From positions 1 through 44,128 of the forward strand of contig NZ_JACMSF010000066.1 of the NCBI RefSeq assembly GCF_014257025.1: DNA of 44,128 bases, read 5' to 3'. The first letter of the stretch is position 1. Each line of letters begins with the position of its first letter. This stretch comes from Streptomyces cupreus. Its GTDB lineage: Bacteria; Actinomycetota; Actinomycetes; Streptomycetales; Streptomycetaceae. The position numbers and the translations under genes are program-made. Positions 30,997 to 38,699 of the stretch are shown here, one piece after another. Below the pieces are notes generated by a model, which worked only from the letters and a program-made list of their open reading frames with translations, did no database searches and was not told where the DNA came from.

Positions 30997-32385
30997 TCAG
31001 GAGGCCTTGGCCTTCTCCTCGGCCTTCGGCGCGGCGGCCACGGGAGCGGGGGCCGGCTTGGCGGCCTCGTAGAACTCCTCGCGCGGGGTCTCCAGCGCAC
31101 CGAGCGCCACGACCTCGCGCTTCAGGAACATGCCGAGCGTCCAGTCGGCGAAGACGCGGATCTTGCGGTTCCACGTCGGCATCGCCAGGCCGTGGTAGCC
31201 GCGGTGCATGTACCACGCGAGCCGGCCCTTGAGCTTGATCTTCATCTTGCCCATGACGATCATCGCGACGCCCTTGTGGAGGCCGAGACCCGCCACAGCA
31301 CCCTTGTTGGCGTGGCTGTAGTCCTTCTGCGGGAAGCCCCGCATACCGGAGACCACGTTGTCGCCGAGGACCCTGGCCTGCCGCAGCGCGTGCTGCGCGT
31401 TCGGCGGGCACCAGGCGTTCGGGTTGCCGGCCTTGCGGCCGACCAGGTCCGGAACCTGGGCGTTGTCGCCCGCGGCCCAGATGTAGTCGGTGCCCGTGAC
31501 CTGGAGCGTCGGCTGGCAGTCGACGTGACCGCGGGGGCCGAGCGGCAGACCGAAGCGGGCGAGGACCGGGTTCGGCTTCACACCGGCGGTCCACACGATC
31601 GTGTTGGAGTCGACCTCAAGGCCGTTCTTCAGGACCACGTGCCCGTCGACGCAGGACTCCATGGAGGTGGAGAGGTAGACCTCGACCCCACGGGCCTCCA
31701 GGTGCTCCTTGCCGTACTGGCCGAGCTTGGGGCCGACCTCGGGAAGGATCTTGTCGGCGGCGTCGACGAGGACGAACCGCATGTCCTCGCGGGAGACGCT
31801 GGTGTAGTACTTGGCCGCGTCGCGCGCCATGTCCTCGACCTCGCCGATGGTCTCCGCGCCCGCGAAGCCACCGCCGATGAAGACGAAGGTGAGCGCCTTG
31901 CGGCGGATCTCCTCGTCGGTGGTGGAGTCGGCCTTGTCCAGCTGCTCCAGCACGTGGTTGCGCAGGCCGATGGCCTCCTCGATGCCCTTCATACCGATGC
32001 CCTGCTCGGCGAGGCCGGGGATCGGGAAGGTGCGCGAGACCGCGCCCATCGCGATGACCAGGTAGTCGAACGGCAGCTCGTACGCCTCGCCCACCAGCGG
32101 TGCGATCGTGGCGACCTTGCGGTCCTGGTCGATGGTGGTGACCCGGCCGGTGAGGACCTCCGCCTTGGGCAGCACGCGTCGCAGCGGGACGACGACGTGG
32201 CGCGGGGAGATGCTGCCGGCGGCGGTTTCGGGGAGGAAGGGCTGGTAGGTCATGTACGACCGGGGGTCGACGACCGTGACGGTCGCCTCGCCGTAGCGCA
32301 TCTTCTTGAGAATGCGCCGAGCTGCGTACAGGCCTACGTACCCACCGCCTACTACGAGGATCCTGGGACGCTCCGTGGTGCTCAT
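30997..32385 (-). CDS. ndh: Type II NADH dehydrogenase
   Basis: 462-residue non-proton-pumping flavoprotein that passes electrons from NADH to menaquinone at the inner face of the membrane. FAD site ILVVGGGYVGLYAA (about 9-22), NAD site FVFIGGGFAGAETIGE (about 168-183), and YIWAAGDNAQVP (about 298-309) are clear. The C-terminus has an amphipathic anchor region followed by an Ala/Pro/Lys tail. ATG at 32385; GATACT (32393-32398) seven bases before it may make the mRNA leaderless. A Rex-type site lies 320 bases upstream. Confidence 0.95.
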   Translation of the reverse strand: MSTTERPRILVVGGGYVGLYAARRILKKMRYGEATVTVVDPRSYMTYQPFLPETAAGSISPRHVVVPLRRVLPKAEVLTGRVTTIDQDRKVATIAPLVGEAYELPFDYLVIAMGAVSRTFPIPGLAEQGIGMKGIEEAIGLRNHVLEQLDKADSTTDEEIRRKALTFVFIGGGFAGAETIGEVEDMARDAAKYYTSVSREDMRFVLVDAADKILPEVGPKLGQYGKEHLEARGVEVYLSTSMESCVDGHVVLKNGLEVDSNTIVWTAGVKPNPVLARFGLPLGPRGHVDCQPTLQVTGTDYIWAAGDNAQVPDLVGRKAGNPNAWCPPNAQHALRQARVLGDNVVSGMRGFPQKDYSHANKGAVAGLGLHKGVAMIVMGKMKIKLKGRLAWYMHRGYHGLAMPTWNRKIRVFADWTLGMFLKREVVALGALETPREEFYEAAKPAPAPVAAAPKAEEKAKAS

Positions 32386-32627
32386 GCCATCGAGTATCCA
32401 CCCGCCTCAGGGGGGTAGCTCGTGCGCCCCTTCACAAGCTCCGGCGGGGGGTGTGCTATCCTCCGCGACCCGCGTGATCCAGGTCATGGCGGAGAGGGGG
32501 AACCACCGTGTAGTGCGGACCGTTGTCAATGCCGCGTGAGCTGCCTCTCTGCTCACCCGAGGCCACCGTGAGCCCCCCGAAACAGTCCCCCGCGACGCGC
32601 TACCCCGGAACCCTCGCACACCCCTTC

Positions 32628-32639
32628 TGAACATGTTCA
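32628..32639. repeat. Perfect 12-bp palindrome
   Basis: TGAACATGTTCA, self-complementary over its full length, about 240 bases upstream of ndh. It resembles a dimeric regulator site; the cognate protein is unknown to me. Confidence 0.4.
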
Positions 32640-32656
32640 AGCGGGTGTTGGGCCCC

Positions 32657-32682
32657 CGGAAGGGCCAACCGGCCCCTTTCCG
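32657..32682 (-). terminator. Bulged hairpin, possible end of the ppx operon transcript
   Basis: CGGAAGGGCC (32657-32666), loop AACC, GGCCCCTTTCCG (32671-32682). The stem has a two-base bulge. It lies 147 bases after the ppx stop. Confidence 0.4.
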
Positions 32683-32704
32683 CGCCCTGACCGGGCCGAA
32701 TTCC

Positions 32705-32723
32705 TTGTGAAGAACTTCACGAA
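32705..32723. promoter_or_regulatory. Rex (NADH/NAD+ sensor) operator-like site
   Basis: TTGTGAAGAACTTCACGAA is an inverted repeat, TTGTGAA-5-TTCACGAA, with one mismatch from the Rex operator consensus TGTGAAC-N3-TTCACA as I remember it. Rex represses respiratory genes when NADH is low. The site is upstream of ndh, a fitting target, though 320 bases from the start codon. Confidence 0.55.
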
Positions 32724-32828
32724 CTTTTCCGACGGGGTGCCACGGAGGGGCCCTCGAGGACCCCTCGAACGCGCTCAGACGCTACATGACCTGCTCAGCC
32801 GAGGCTACCGATCAGTAACAAAGGAGAC

Positions 32829-33770
32829 CTACGCCACCGACCAGGCGATGCCGTCGAGGATGTCGTGCTCACTGACGACGACCTCCTCGGCGCCGATCCG
32901 CTCCATGATCGCCAGCAGTACGAGGGCACCCGCCGCGATGACGTCCACGCGCCCCGGGTGCATGGAGGGGATCGCCGCGCGCTCGGCGTGGGTGGAGTGC
33001 AGCAGCCACTCGGTGATCTCGCGGACGCGGTCGTGGGAGACACGGGAGTGATGGATCCGGGCGGAGTCGTACTCGGGCAGCTCCTGCGCGATGGCGGAAA
33101 CCGTGGTGACGGACCCGGCGAGCCCCACCAGCGTGTGGGCCTGACGCAACGGCACGCTCTGCTCGGCGAGATCGAGGGCGGCCTCGATGTCGGCGCGCAT
33201 GGCCGCGATCTGCTCCTCAGTGGGCGGATCGGAGACGACGCCGTCCCGCACGAGATGCCGCTCGGTCATCCGCACACACCCGACGTCGACGGAGCGCGCG
33301 GCCCGCACATGATCCTCGCCGACGACGAACTCGGTGGATCCACCGCCGATGTCCACGACGAGATAGGGCTTGGGAAGGTGATCGTGTTCGGCCAGCTCCT
33401 TGGTGGCACCGGTGAAGGAGAACTCGGCCTCCTGATCCCCGGTGATCACCTCGGGCTCAACGCCCAGAATCTCGATGACCCCCCGCACGAAGTCATCGCG
33501 ATTCTCGGCGTCCCGAGAGGCGGAGGTGGCAACGAACCGCACCCGCTCGGCACCGTGTTCCTTGATGACGGCCGCGTACTCACGGCAGGCGGCGAAGGTC
33601 CGCTCCAACGCCTCAGGAGCAAGCCGCCCGGTCCGATCGACGCCCTGTCCGAGCCGCACGATGGTCATACGCCGGTCCAGATCGACGAGCTCACCGGTCG
33701 CGGGGTCACAGTCGGCAACGAGCAGCCGGATGGAGTTGGTACCGCAGTCGATGGCGGCGACGCGGGTCAT
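32829..33770 (-). CDS. ppx: Exopolyphosphatase/guanosine pentaphosphate phosphohydrolase
   Basis: 313-residue Ppx/GppA protein of the ASKHA fold: AAIDCGTNSIRLLVAD (phosphate-1 loop, about 5-20), ATSASRDAENRD, and the phosphate-2 loop VVDIGGGSTEFV (about 142-153). It hydrolyses polyphosphate or pppGpp and so influences stringent response. It is the short actinobacterial type without the C-terminal domains. ATG at 33770 with AAGGAA seven bases upstream. It follows DUF501 by 62 bases and belongs to the eno-divIC-DUF501-ppx series. Confidence 0.93.
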   Translation of the reverse strand: MTRVAAIDCGTNSIRLLVADCDPATGELVDLDRRMTIVRLGQGVDRTGRLAPEALERTFAACREYAAVIKEHGAERVRFVATSASRDAENRDDFVRGVIEILGVEPEVITGDQEAEFSFTGATKELAEHDHLPKPYLVVDIGGGSTEFVVGEDHVRAARSVDVGCVRMTERHLVRDGVVSDPPTEEQIAAMRADIEAALDLAEQSVPLRQAHTLVGLAGSVTTVSAIAQELPEYDSARIHHSRVSHDRVREITEWLLHSTHAERAAIPSMHPGRVDVIAAGALVLLAIMERIGAEEVVVSEHDILDGIAWSVA

Positions 33771-33832
33771 GTCGGTTCCTTGCGATCGAGGGCGAGTGAT
33801 TTTTGGGACGGGTAGGGGCGGCGGGGGCGAGA

Positions 33833-34351
33833 TCACTCCGCCGGCACCACGCACGCACCCTTGCGCCACCACTCCGGCAGCATCGCAAGAGCCTCGTCCC
33901 CCAGCGGATTCACACCAGGCCCCGCAGCCAGCGAGTGCGCCACCAGCACATGCAGACACTTCACCCGGTCCGGCATACCACCCGCGCTCGGGAACCCCTT
34001 CAGCTCCTCGATCTCGTCCCGGCGCCGAAGGTAGTCCTCATGCGCCGCGCGGTACGAAGCCGCCAGCTCCGGATCACTCTCCAGCCGAGCCGTCATCTCC
34101 TTCATCACGCCATCGGCCTCCAGCGTGCCGATCGCGGACGAAGCCTTGGGGCACGTCAGGTAGTACAGCGTCGGAAAGGGCGTACCGTCCGGCAACCGAG
34201 GCGCCGTCTCCACGACGTCCGGCTGCCCGCAGGGACAACGGTGCGCGATAGCGCGCAACCCACGCGGCGGCCGGCCGAGCTGCTGCTTGAATGCCTCGAC
34301 ATCCGCATCGGTCGGCTCGGTACGCGGAGTAGAAGGCGGGGGCGTTTCCAT
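33833..34351 (-). CDS. DUF501 domain-containing protein
   Basis: 172 residues with the DUF501 core: QLGRPPRGLRAIAHRCPCGQPDVVET, TLYYLTCPKASSAIGTLEA and a C-terminal DRVKCLHVLVAHSLAAGPGVNPLGD. The conserved Cys-x-Cys and later cysteines could bind a metal. Function is unknown, but the gene is nearly always between divIC and ppx in actinobacteria. ATG at 34351, 19 bases after divIC. Confidence 0.9.
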   Translation of the reverse strand: METPPPSTPRTEPTDADVEAFKQQLGRPPRGLRAIAHRCPCGQPDVVETAPRLPDGTPFPTLYYLTCPKASSAIGTLEADGVMKEMTARLESDPELAASYRAAHEDYLRRRDEIEELKGFPSAGGMPDRVKCLHVLVAHSLAAGPGVNPLGDEALAMLPEWWRKGACVVPAE

Positions 34352-34370
34352 AACAGTCTTTCGTCTCTAT

Positions 34371-34847
34371 CTATCGGTCGGCGGCGTCGGACTTGTCGAC
34401 CCCGTCCCAGACGTTCGCATACCAGGGCCGGTCGGCAGTCCCGAGGTCGGTCCGCGCCTGCTTCGCCGCGTCCGGATCGACCACGACGAAACCGGTCTCC
34501 CCCGGCATCACATAGTGCAGCCGCTCCCGGATCCGCTGCTCGGCGTACGCGTCGTCCTGCCAGCGTGCCTTGAGATCGCGCAGATCCTCCACCCGCTCCT
34601 CGGCCTGCTGCTTCTGCCGCTCCAGATCGGCGATCTCGGCGCGCTGGGCGACGTACTGCCTTATCGGATAGGCGAGCGCGACGACCAGGGAGCAGACGAC
34701 GAGGGCGAGCAGGGCCGCACGGCCGGTGAGCCGGGAGCGGCGGGCCTGCCGTTTGGTCTGGGAGCGGTAGACACGGGCGGCCGTCTGCTCCCCGAGCAAC
34801 CGGATCCTGGTCGCGGTGGAGAAACGGTCCCGGTCCTTGACGGCCAT
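34371..34847 (-). CDS. divIC: Septum formation initiator family protein (FtsB/DivIC)
   Basis: 158-residue single-pass membrane protein. A basic cytoplasmic N-terminus (about 1-42), one span (about 43-62; RAALLALVVCSLVVALAYPI) and an external coiled coil (about 66-100; QRAEIADLERQKQQAEERVEDLRDL) followed by ERLHYVMPGETGFVVVD, the conserved end of the DivIC domain. With FtsL and FtsQ it forms the divisome core used at sporulation septa in Streptomyces. ATG at 34847 follows GGGAG. Confidence 0.9.
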   Translation of the reverse strand: MAVKDRDRFSTATRIRLLGEQTAARVYRSQTKRQARRSRLTGRAALLALVVCSLVVALAYPIRQYVAQRAEIADLERQKQQAEERVEDLRDLKARWQDDAYAEQRIRERLHYVMPGETGFVVVDPDAAKQARTDLGTADRPWYANVWDGVDKSDAADR

Positions 34848-34871
34848 CTCACACTCCCGTTCACACACGCG

Positions 34872-34916
34872 CGTACGTCCCCGCACACGGTACGGGACCG
34901 AGTACGGGGACGTACG
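34872..34916 (-). terminator. Hairpin after enolase
   Basis: CGTACGTCCCCG (34872-34883) pairs perfectly with CGGGGACGTACG (34905-34916) around a 21-base loop, in the short gap between eno and divIC. Confidence 0.6.
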
Positions 34917-34942
34917 TACGACGCTGCCTACGCGGGCGCTGG

Positions 34943-36223
34943 TCAGCCCTTGAAGCGCGGGAAGGCGCTGCGGCCGGCGTACACCGCGGCGTCGTCGAGG
35001 ATCTCCTCGATGCGCAGCAGCTGGTTGTACTTGGCGACGCGCTCGGAGCGGGCCGGGGCGCCGGTCTTGATCTGGCCGCAGTTGGTGGCGACGGCCAGGT
35101 CGGCGATGGTGACGTCCTCGGTCTCGCCGGAGCGGTGGGACATCATGCACTTGAAGCCGTTGCGCTGGGCGAGCTCCACGGCGTCCAGGGTCTCGGTGAG
35201 CGAACCGATCTGGTTCACCTTCACGAGCAGCGCGTTGGCGGCGCCGTCCTCGATGCCGCGGGCCAGGCGCTCTGGGTTGGTGACGAACAGGTCGTCGCCG
35301 ACGAGCTGGACCTTGTCGCCGAGCTTGTCGGTGATGACCTTCCAGCCGGCCCAGTCGTCCTCGAACAGCGGGTCCTCGATGGAGACGAGCGGGTAGGCCG
35401 CCACGAGCTCCTCGTAGTACTCCGTCATCTCGGCGGCGGAGCGCTCCTTGCCCTCGAAGAGGTACTTGCCGTCCTTGTAGAACTCGGAGGCGGCGACGTC
35501 GAGCGCGAGGGCGATCTGCTCGCCGGGGGCGTAACCGGCTTCCTTGATGGCTTCGAGGATGAGGTCGAGGGCCTCACGGTTGGAGCCGAGGTTCGGGGCG
35601 AAGCCGCCCTCGTCGCCGAGGCCGGTGGACAGGCCCTTGGTCTTCAGCACCTTCTTGAGGGTGTGGTAGACCTCGGTGCCCCAGCGCAGCGCCTCGGAGA
35701 AGGACTCCGCGCCGATCGGGGCGATCATGAACTCCTGGATGTCCACGTTGGAGTCGGCGTGCGAGCCGCCGTTCAGGATGTTCATCATCGGCACCGGCAG
35801 CAGGTGCGCGTTCGGGCCGCCCAGGTAACGGAAGAGCGGGAGGTCGCTGGCCTCGGAGGCGGCGTGGGCGACGGCGAGCGAGACGCCGAGGATGGCGTTG
35901 GCGCCGAGGGAGCCCTTGTTGTCGGTGGCGTCCAGGTCGAACATGGCCTGGTCGATCAGGCGCTGCTCGGTGGCGTCGTAGCCGACCAGCTCCGGGCCGA
36001 TCTGCTCGATGACGGCGAGGACGGCCTTCTCGACACCCTTGCCCTGGTAGCGGTTCGGGTCACCGTCGCGGAGCTCGATGGCCTCGAAGGCACCGGTGGA
36101 AGCGCCGGACGGAACGGCGGCACGACCCGTGCTGCCGTCGTCGAGGCCGACCTCGACCTCGACCGTGGGGTTGCCTCGGGAGTCCAGGATTTCCCGGGCT
36201 ACGACGACGTCGATGGACGGCAC
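34943..36223 (-). CDS. eno: Enolase (phosphopyruvate hydratase)
   Basis: Converts 2-phosphoglycerate to phosphoenolpyruvate in glycolysis; cytosolic, magnesium dependent. 426 residues with the PSGASTGAFEA loop, DEGGFAPNL, SIEDPLFEDDW metal region, LVKVNQIGSLTET (catalytic lysine) and SHRSGETED. Start: AAGGAG (36230-36235) is six bases from the GTG at 36223 but touches the ATG at 36229 and overlaps the frame from the ATG at 36238, so GTG is preferred. A sigma-70 promoter is at 36341-36369. Confidence 0.96.
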   Translation of the reverse strand: MPSIDVVVAREILDSRGNPTVEVEVGLDDGSTGRAAVPSGASTGAFEAIELRDGDPNRYQGKGVEKAVLAVIEQIGPELVGYDATEQRLIDQAMFDLDATDNKGSLGANAILGVSLAVAHAASEASDLPLFRYLGGPNAHLLPVPMMNILNGGSHADSNVDIQEFMIAPIGAESFSEALRWGTEVYHTLKKVLKTKGLSTGLGDEGGFAPNLGSNREALDLILEAIKEAGYAPGEQIALALDVAASEFYKDGKYLFEGKERSAAEMTEYYEELVAAYPLVSIEDPLFEDDWAGWKVITDKLGDKVQLVGDDLFVTNPERLARGIEDGAANALLVKVNQIGSLTETLDAVELAQRNGFKCMMSHRSGETEDVTIADLAVATNCGQIKTGAPARSERVAKYNQLLRIEEILDDAAVYAGRSAFPRFKG

Positions 36224-36340
36224 GAGCATCTCCTTCATGGGATGTGACGCTGGAAGTGCGGGGCACGTGAGCCTTGCGACTAGAGCCTAACCGCCTGAGG
36301 GACATCGGCCACCGACCGACCGCCCCGTGGACAAGGACAG

Positions 36341-36369
36341 ACGGTACCCATTGTTTCTCGACGGAACAA
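36341..36369 (-). promoter_or_regulatory. Enolase promoter
   Basis: TTGTTC (36364-36369), 17 bases, TACCGT (36341-36346). This predicts a leader of roughly 110 bases before eno. Confidence 0.5.
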
Positions 36370-36397
36370 AGGATCGGTGAACTACCGGCAAAGAAAA

Positions 36398-36439
36398 CCC
36401 CGCCCCGGTGCGTACGGGGGAACACGCACCGGGGCGGGG
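36398..36439 (-). terminator. Intrinsic terminator of the first rpf gene
   Basis: A perfect 16-bp stem (36398-36413 with 36424-36439), and on the minus strand it is followed by TTTTCTTT, a genuine U-tract, rare in this genome. It lies 85 bases after the stop codon. The rest of 36224-36523 holds the eno promoter. Confidence 0.9.
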
Positions 36440-36523
36440 AGCCCGTGGGGACGGGGGGTGACCCTCACGAGGTCTCCAGTATGGAGGACGCCGGTATGAG
36501 GGCCCTGTGGCCTGACTGAGGGA

Positions 36524-37204
36524 TCACTTGAGGTGCAGCTGCTGACCGGGGTAGATCAGGTCGGCGTCCTCGACGATGTCCTTGTTCAGCTTGAAGAGCT
36601 TCTCCCAGCCGCCCTTGACGTCGTGCTCCTCGGCGATGGTGCTGAGGGTGTCACCCTTGACGACCTTGTACTCGCCGTCGCCCTTCTCGACCTTCTTGCC
36701 GGTCGGGGTGGTGACGGTCTTCTGCGCCGGACGCTCGGTCGAACGCGAGGCGGACTGCTCCTCGGTCGAACGGGTGGAGGCCTCGGTGCTGCTCTCGGTG
36801 GAGGAGCCGGTGCTGGAGCCGCCGGTGTACGCGGCGCTCGACAGGCCGGTGCCGCAGACCGGCCAGGCGCCCTTGCCCTGGCCCGCGAGGACCTTCTCGG
36901 CGATCTCGATCTGCTGCGCCTTGGTGGCCTGGTCGGCGGTGGAGGCGTACTGCGTGCCGCCGTACGCGGCCCAGGTGGAGGCGGAGAACTGCAGACCGCC
37001 GTAGTAGCCGTTGCCGGTGTTGATGGACCAGTTGCCGCCGGACTCGCACTGGGCGACGGCGTCCCACTCGGAGGCGGTGGCGGCGGAGGCGTTGCCGGCC
37101 GCCATCAGCGGGGCGGCGACGACGGCGCCGGTGACACCGGCGATGGCTATGGCGCGGGTGGCCTTGGACGGACGACGGTGCTTGCCCTTGCCGGAAAACA
37201 GCAT
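36524..37204 (-). CDS. rpfA: Resuscitation-promoting factor with LysM domain (secreted muralytic enzyme)
   Basis: 226 residues. A basic N-terminus and signal peptide (about 1-41, ending ASA) lead to an Rpf domain (about 42-120; WDAVAQCESGGNWS with catalytic Glu54, GLQF, then WPVCG). A Ser/Thr-rich linker (about 122-165) follows, and a LysM domain (about 175-226; EYKVVKGDTLSTIAEEH) that binds peptidoglycan. It cleaves glycan strands during spore germination and growth. The ATG at 37204 is just behind a c-di-AMP riboswitch. The symbol is by analogy with S. coelicolor. Confidence 0.9.
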   Translation of the reverse strand: MLFSGKGKHRRPSKATRAIAIAGVTGAVVAAPLMAAGNASAATASEWDAVAQCESGGNWSINTGNGYYGGLQFSASTWAAYGGTQYASTADQATKAQQIEIAEKVLAGQGKGAWPVCGTGLSSAAYTGGSSTGSSTESSTEASTRSTEEQSASRSTERPAQKTVTTPTGKKVEKGDGEYKVVKGDTLSTIAEEHDVKGGWEKLFKLNKDIVEDADLIYPGQQLHLK

Positions 37205-37214
37205 GGATCGATCC

Positions 37215-37400
37215 CCTCACCGACGCCTGCGAGGTGAGCTGTCGGGTTCGGGCCGGTTGAGTTGCCCGGCCGCGCACGTTCGCCTCTCGGCTCCCGTTAC
37301 GCGGCTTCACCCCAAGCCGGTGCCGTCCGTTGAGCTGCCTCAACTGCCGGTCCCGGCGCTTACCTTGGGTCCCCCGCTCCTGCCTACGGCGCTTGACGCG
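37215..37400 (-). ncRNA. Cyclic-di-AMP (ydaO-type) riboswitch in the rpf leader
   Basis: The minus-strand leader carries the conserved ydaO blocks in order: GGGGGACCCAAGGTAA (about 37375-37360), CTTGGGGTGAA (about 37317-37307), and CCCGACAGCTCACCTCGC (about 37246-37229), with paired flanks. This class turns expression down when c-di-AMP is high and is known upstream of rpf genes in actinobacteria. The 3' end sits just before the ribosome-binding site GAGGGGA (37212-37218). Confidence 0.85.
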
Positions 37401-37474
37401 ACGACTGTTCCCGTACGGCCGCTGGCAGGATTCGGCGTTGCGGCAGCCGGGGCTCGTGTTGGCGAGCGGTCCTG

Positions 37475-37504
37475 ACCGTAGACACGCGATCCGCGGAATT
37501 TCAA
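37475..37504 (-). promoter_or_regulatory. Promoter of the riboswitch-controlled rpf gene
   Basis: TTGAAA (37499-37504), 18 bases, TACGGT (37475-37480). Transcription would begin near 37468, giving a leader of about 264 bases that contains the whole riboswitch. Confidence 0.55.
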
Positions 37505-37577
37505 AGACGATCAGGGCTTCTGAGACTCATCCCACACTTTCGCCAAAACGGACATTCGGCGCGAAGCGTGACGTGAA

Positions 37578-38519
37578 CTACCGCTGGTTTTCGACCGGTT
37601 CGACCCCTACTTCCAGGGTCTGACCGGGGAGGATGAGGTCAGGGTCGGCGCCGACGGTCTCCTTGTTGTCGGCGTAGAGCCCACGCCATCCGCCGCTCAG
37701 GTCAAGGGAGTCGGCGATGCCGACGAGGCTGTCGCCGGAACGGACGACGTACGAGCCGTCGGCGGCACCCTCGTCGGCGGGCTCGCCGCGGTGGCGGCCG
37801 GCGCCACTGGAGCCGGTGTCGGTGAGGGCGGAATCACCTTCGGTCTGACCCGAGTTGTCCGAGTTGTCCTGTCGAGGGGCGGCCGTGGCTTCGCTGTCGA
37901 CTTCCTGAGAGGGGGCACTCTCGGGGGAATTCGAGGGTTCGGCCGACTTCGTGGCCTCTGGCGAATTGGAGGAGTTGTCCGACTTGTTCGAGTTGTCCGC
38001 CACCTCGGGCGATGAGGGAGAGCCCGAGGAGTCGCCGTCGGAGGAGTTGCCGTCGATGGAGTCCAGCAGGCCGGACGAATCAGATGAGTCGGACGAAGCG
38101 GACCCTTCGCCCGCGACACCCGTGTCGATGTCGACCGAACCCGACTCGGCGTCAAGGCCGGAGAGCGGGCCACAGGTCGGCCAGGCGGCGAGACCCTGGT
38201 CGGCGAGGATGCGCTCGGCGACGGCTATCTGCTGGGAGCGGCTGGCCTGGTCCGCGGTGGCGGCGTACGTCGTACCGCCGTACCGCTCCCAGTTCTCCTG
38301 GGTGACCTGAAGACCGCCGTAATAGCCGTTGCCGCTGTCCTCACTCCAGGAGCCACCGCTCTCGCACTCCGCGACCCGGTCCCAGGTGTTGCCCTCGGCG
38401 GCGCTCGCGCCCGAGGCGCCCAGCAGCGGGATGGCGATGGCGGAGCCGGTCACTCCGGCCGCGACGATGAGGGCCGGGGCCTGGCGGGGGCGACGGTGAC
38501 GACCGTTCCCGGAGAGCAT
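37578..38519 (-). CDS. Second Rpf protein with long low-complexity linker and LysM domain
   Basis: 313 residues. Signal peptide (about 1-41), Rpf domain (about 42-118; RVAECESGGSWSEDSGNGYYGG with catalytic Glu53), then a very long acidic Ser/Asp/Asn/Glu/Pro-rich linker (about 120-255) and a LysM domain (about 258-306; SYVVRSGDSLVGIADSL). The linker probably lets the catalytic part reach through the wall. It starts at ATG 38519 with GAAAGG upstream. It lies next to the first rpf gene but has a separate promoter and no riboswitch. The two may be ancient duplicates with separate timing. Confidence 0.88.
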   Translation of the reverse strand: MLSGNGRHRRPRQAPALIVAAGVTGSAIAIPLLGASGASAAEGNTWDRVAECESGGSWSEDSGNGYYGGLQVTQENWERYGGTTYAATADQASRSQQIAVAERILADQGLAAWPTCGPLSGLDAESGSVDIDTGVAGEGSASSDSSDSSGLLDSIDGNSSDGDSSGSPSSPEVADNSNKSDNSSNSPEATKSAEPSNSPESAPSQEVDSEATAAPRQDNSDNSGQTEGDSALTDTGSSGAGRHRGEPADEGAADGSYVVRSGDSLVGIADSLDLSGGWRGLYADNKETVGADPDLILPGQTLEVGVEPVENQR

Positions 38520-38587
38520 GCGGGGGCCTTTCGAAGACAGCAGGGACCGCGCGGTGCCGGTGACACGAGGCGCCGCGCTGACGAGTG

Positions 38588-38648
38588 AACGTATCGGCAG
38601 TCGATCACTTGTCACAAGTTAATGCCGCGTAGATCACGTGAAGATCAC
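38588..38648 (-). promoter_or_regulatory. Promoter of the second rpf gene with upstream direct repeats
   Basis: TTGTGA (38612-38617), 18 bases, TACGTT (38588-38593). Just upstream GTGATC occurs twice 11 bases apart (38632-38637 and 38643-38648), and once more in the spacer (38603-38608). Direct repeats with an 11-base period are typical of OmpR-type response regulators such as MtrA. Confidence 0.5.
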
Positions 38649-38699
38649 AGACTTGAGGGTCTGTCACGTATGACCTGACGGTCCGTCGAGCGATGGGGC

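Larger units (their letters stand above)
32386..32704. other. Long gene-free region between ndh and ppx
   Basis: No convincing protein gene. It holds a perfect palindrome TGAACATGTTCA (32628-32639) and a bulged hairpin (32657-32682, CGGAAGGGCC with GGCCCCTTTCCG) that may end the ppx transcript. On the plus strand TATCCT (32457-32462) downstream of TTCACA could start a small RNA; a 17-codon frame (32486-32539) and two other short frames follow but nothing supports their translation. Confidence 0.4.

Noticed and set aside
32486..32539. 17-codon frame MAERGNHRVVRTVVNAA as a leader peptide
   Set aside because: No recognisable regulated gene follows on the plus strand and no attenuator codons; mentioned only in the gap description.
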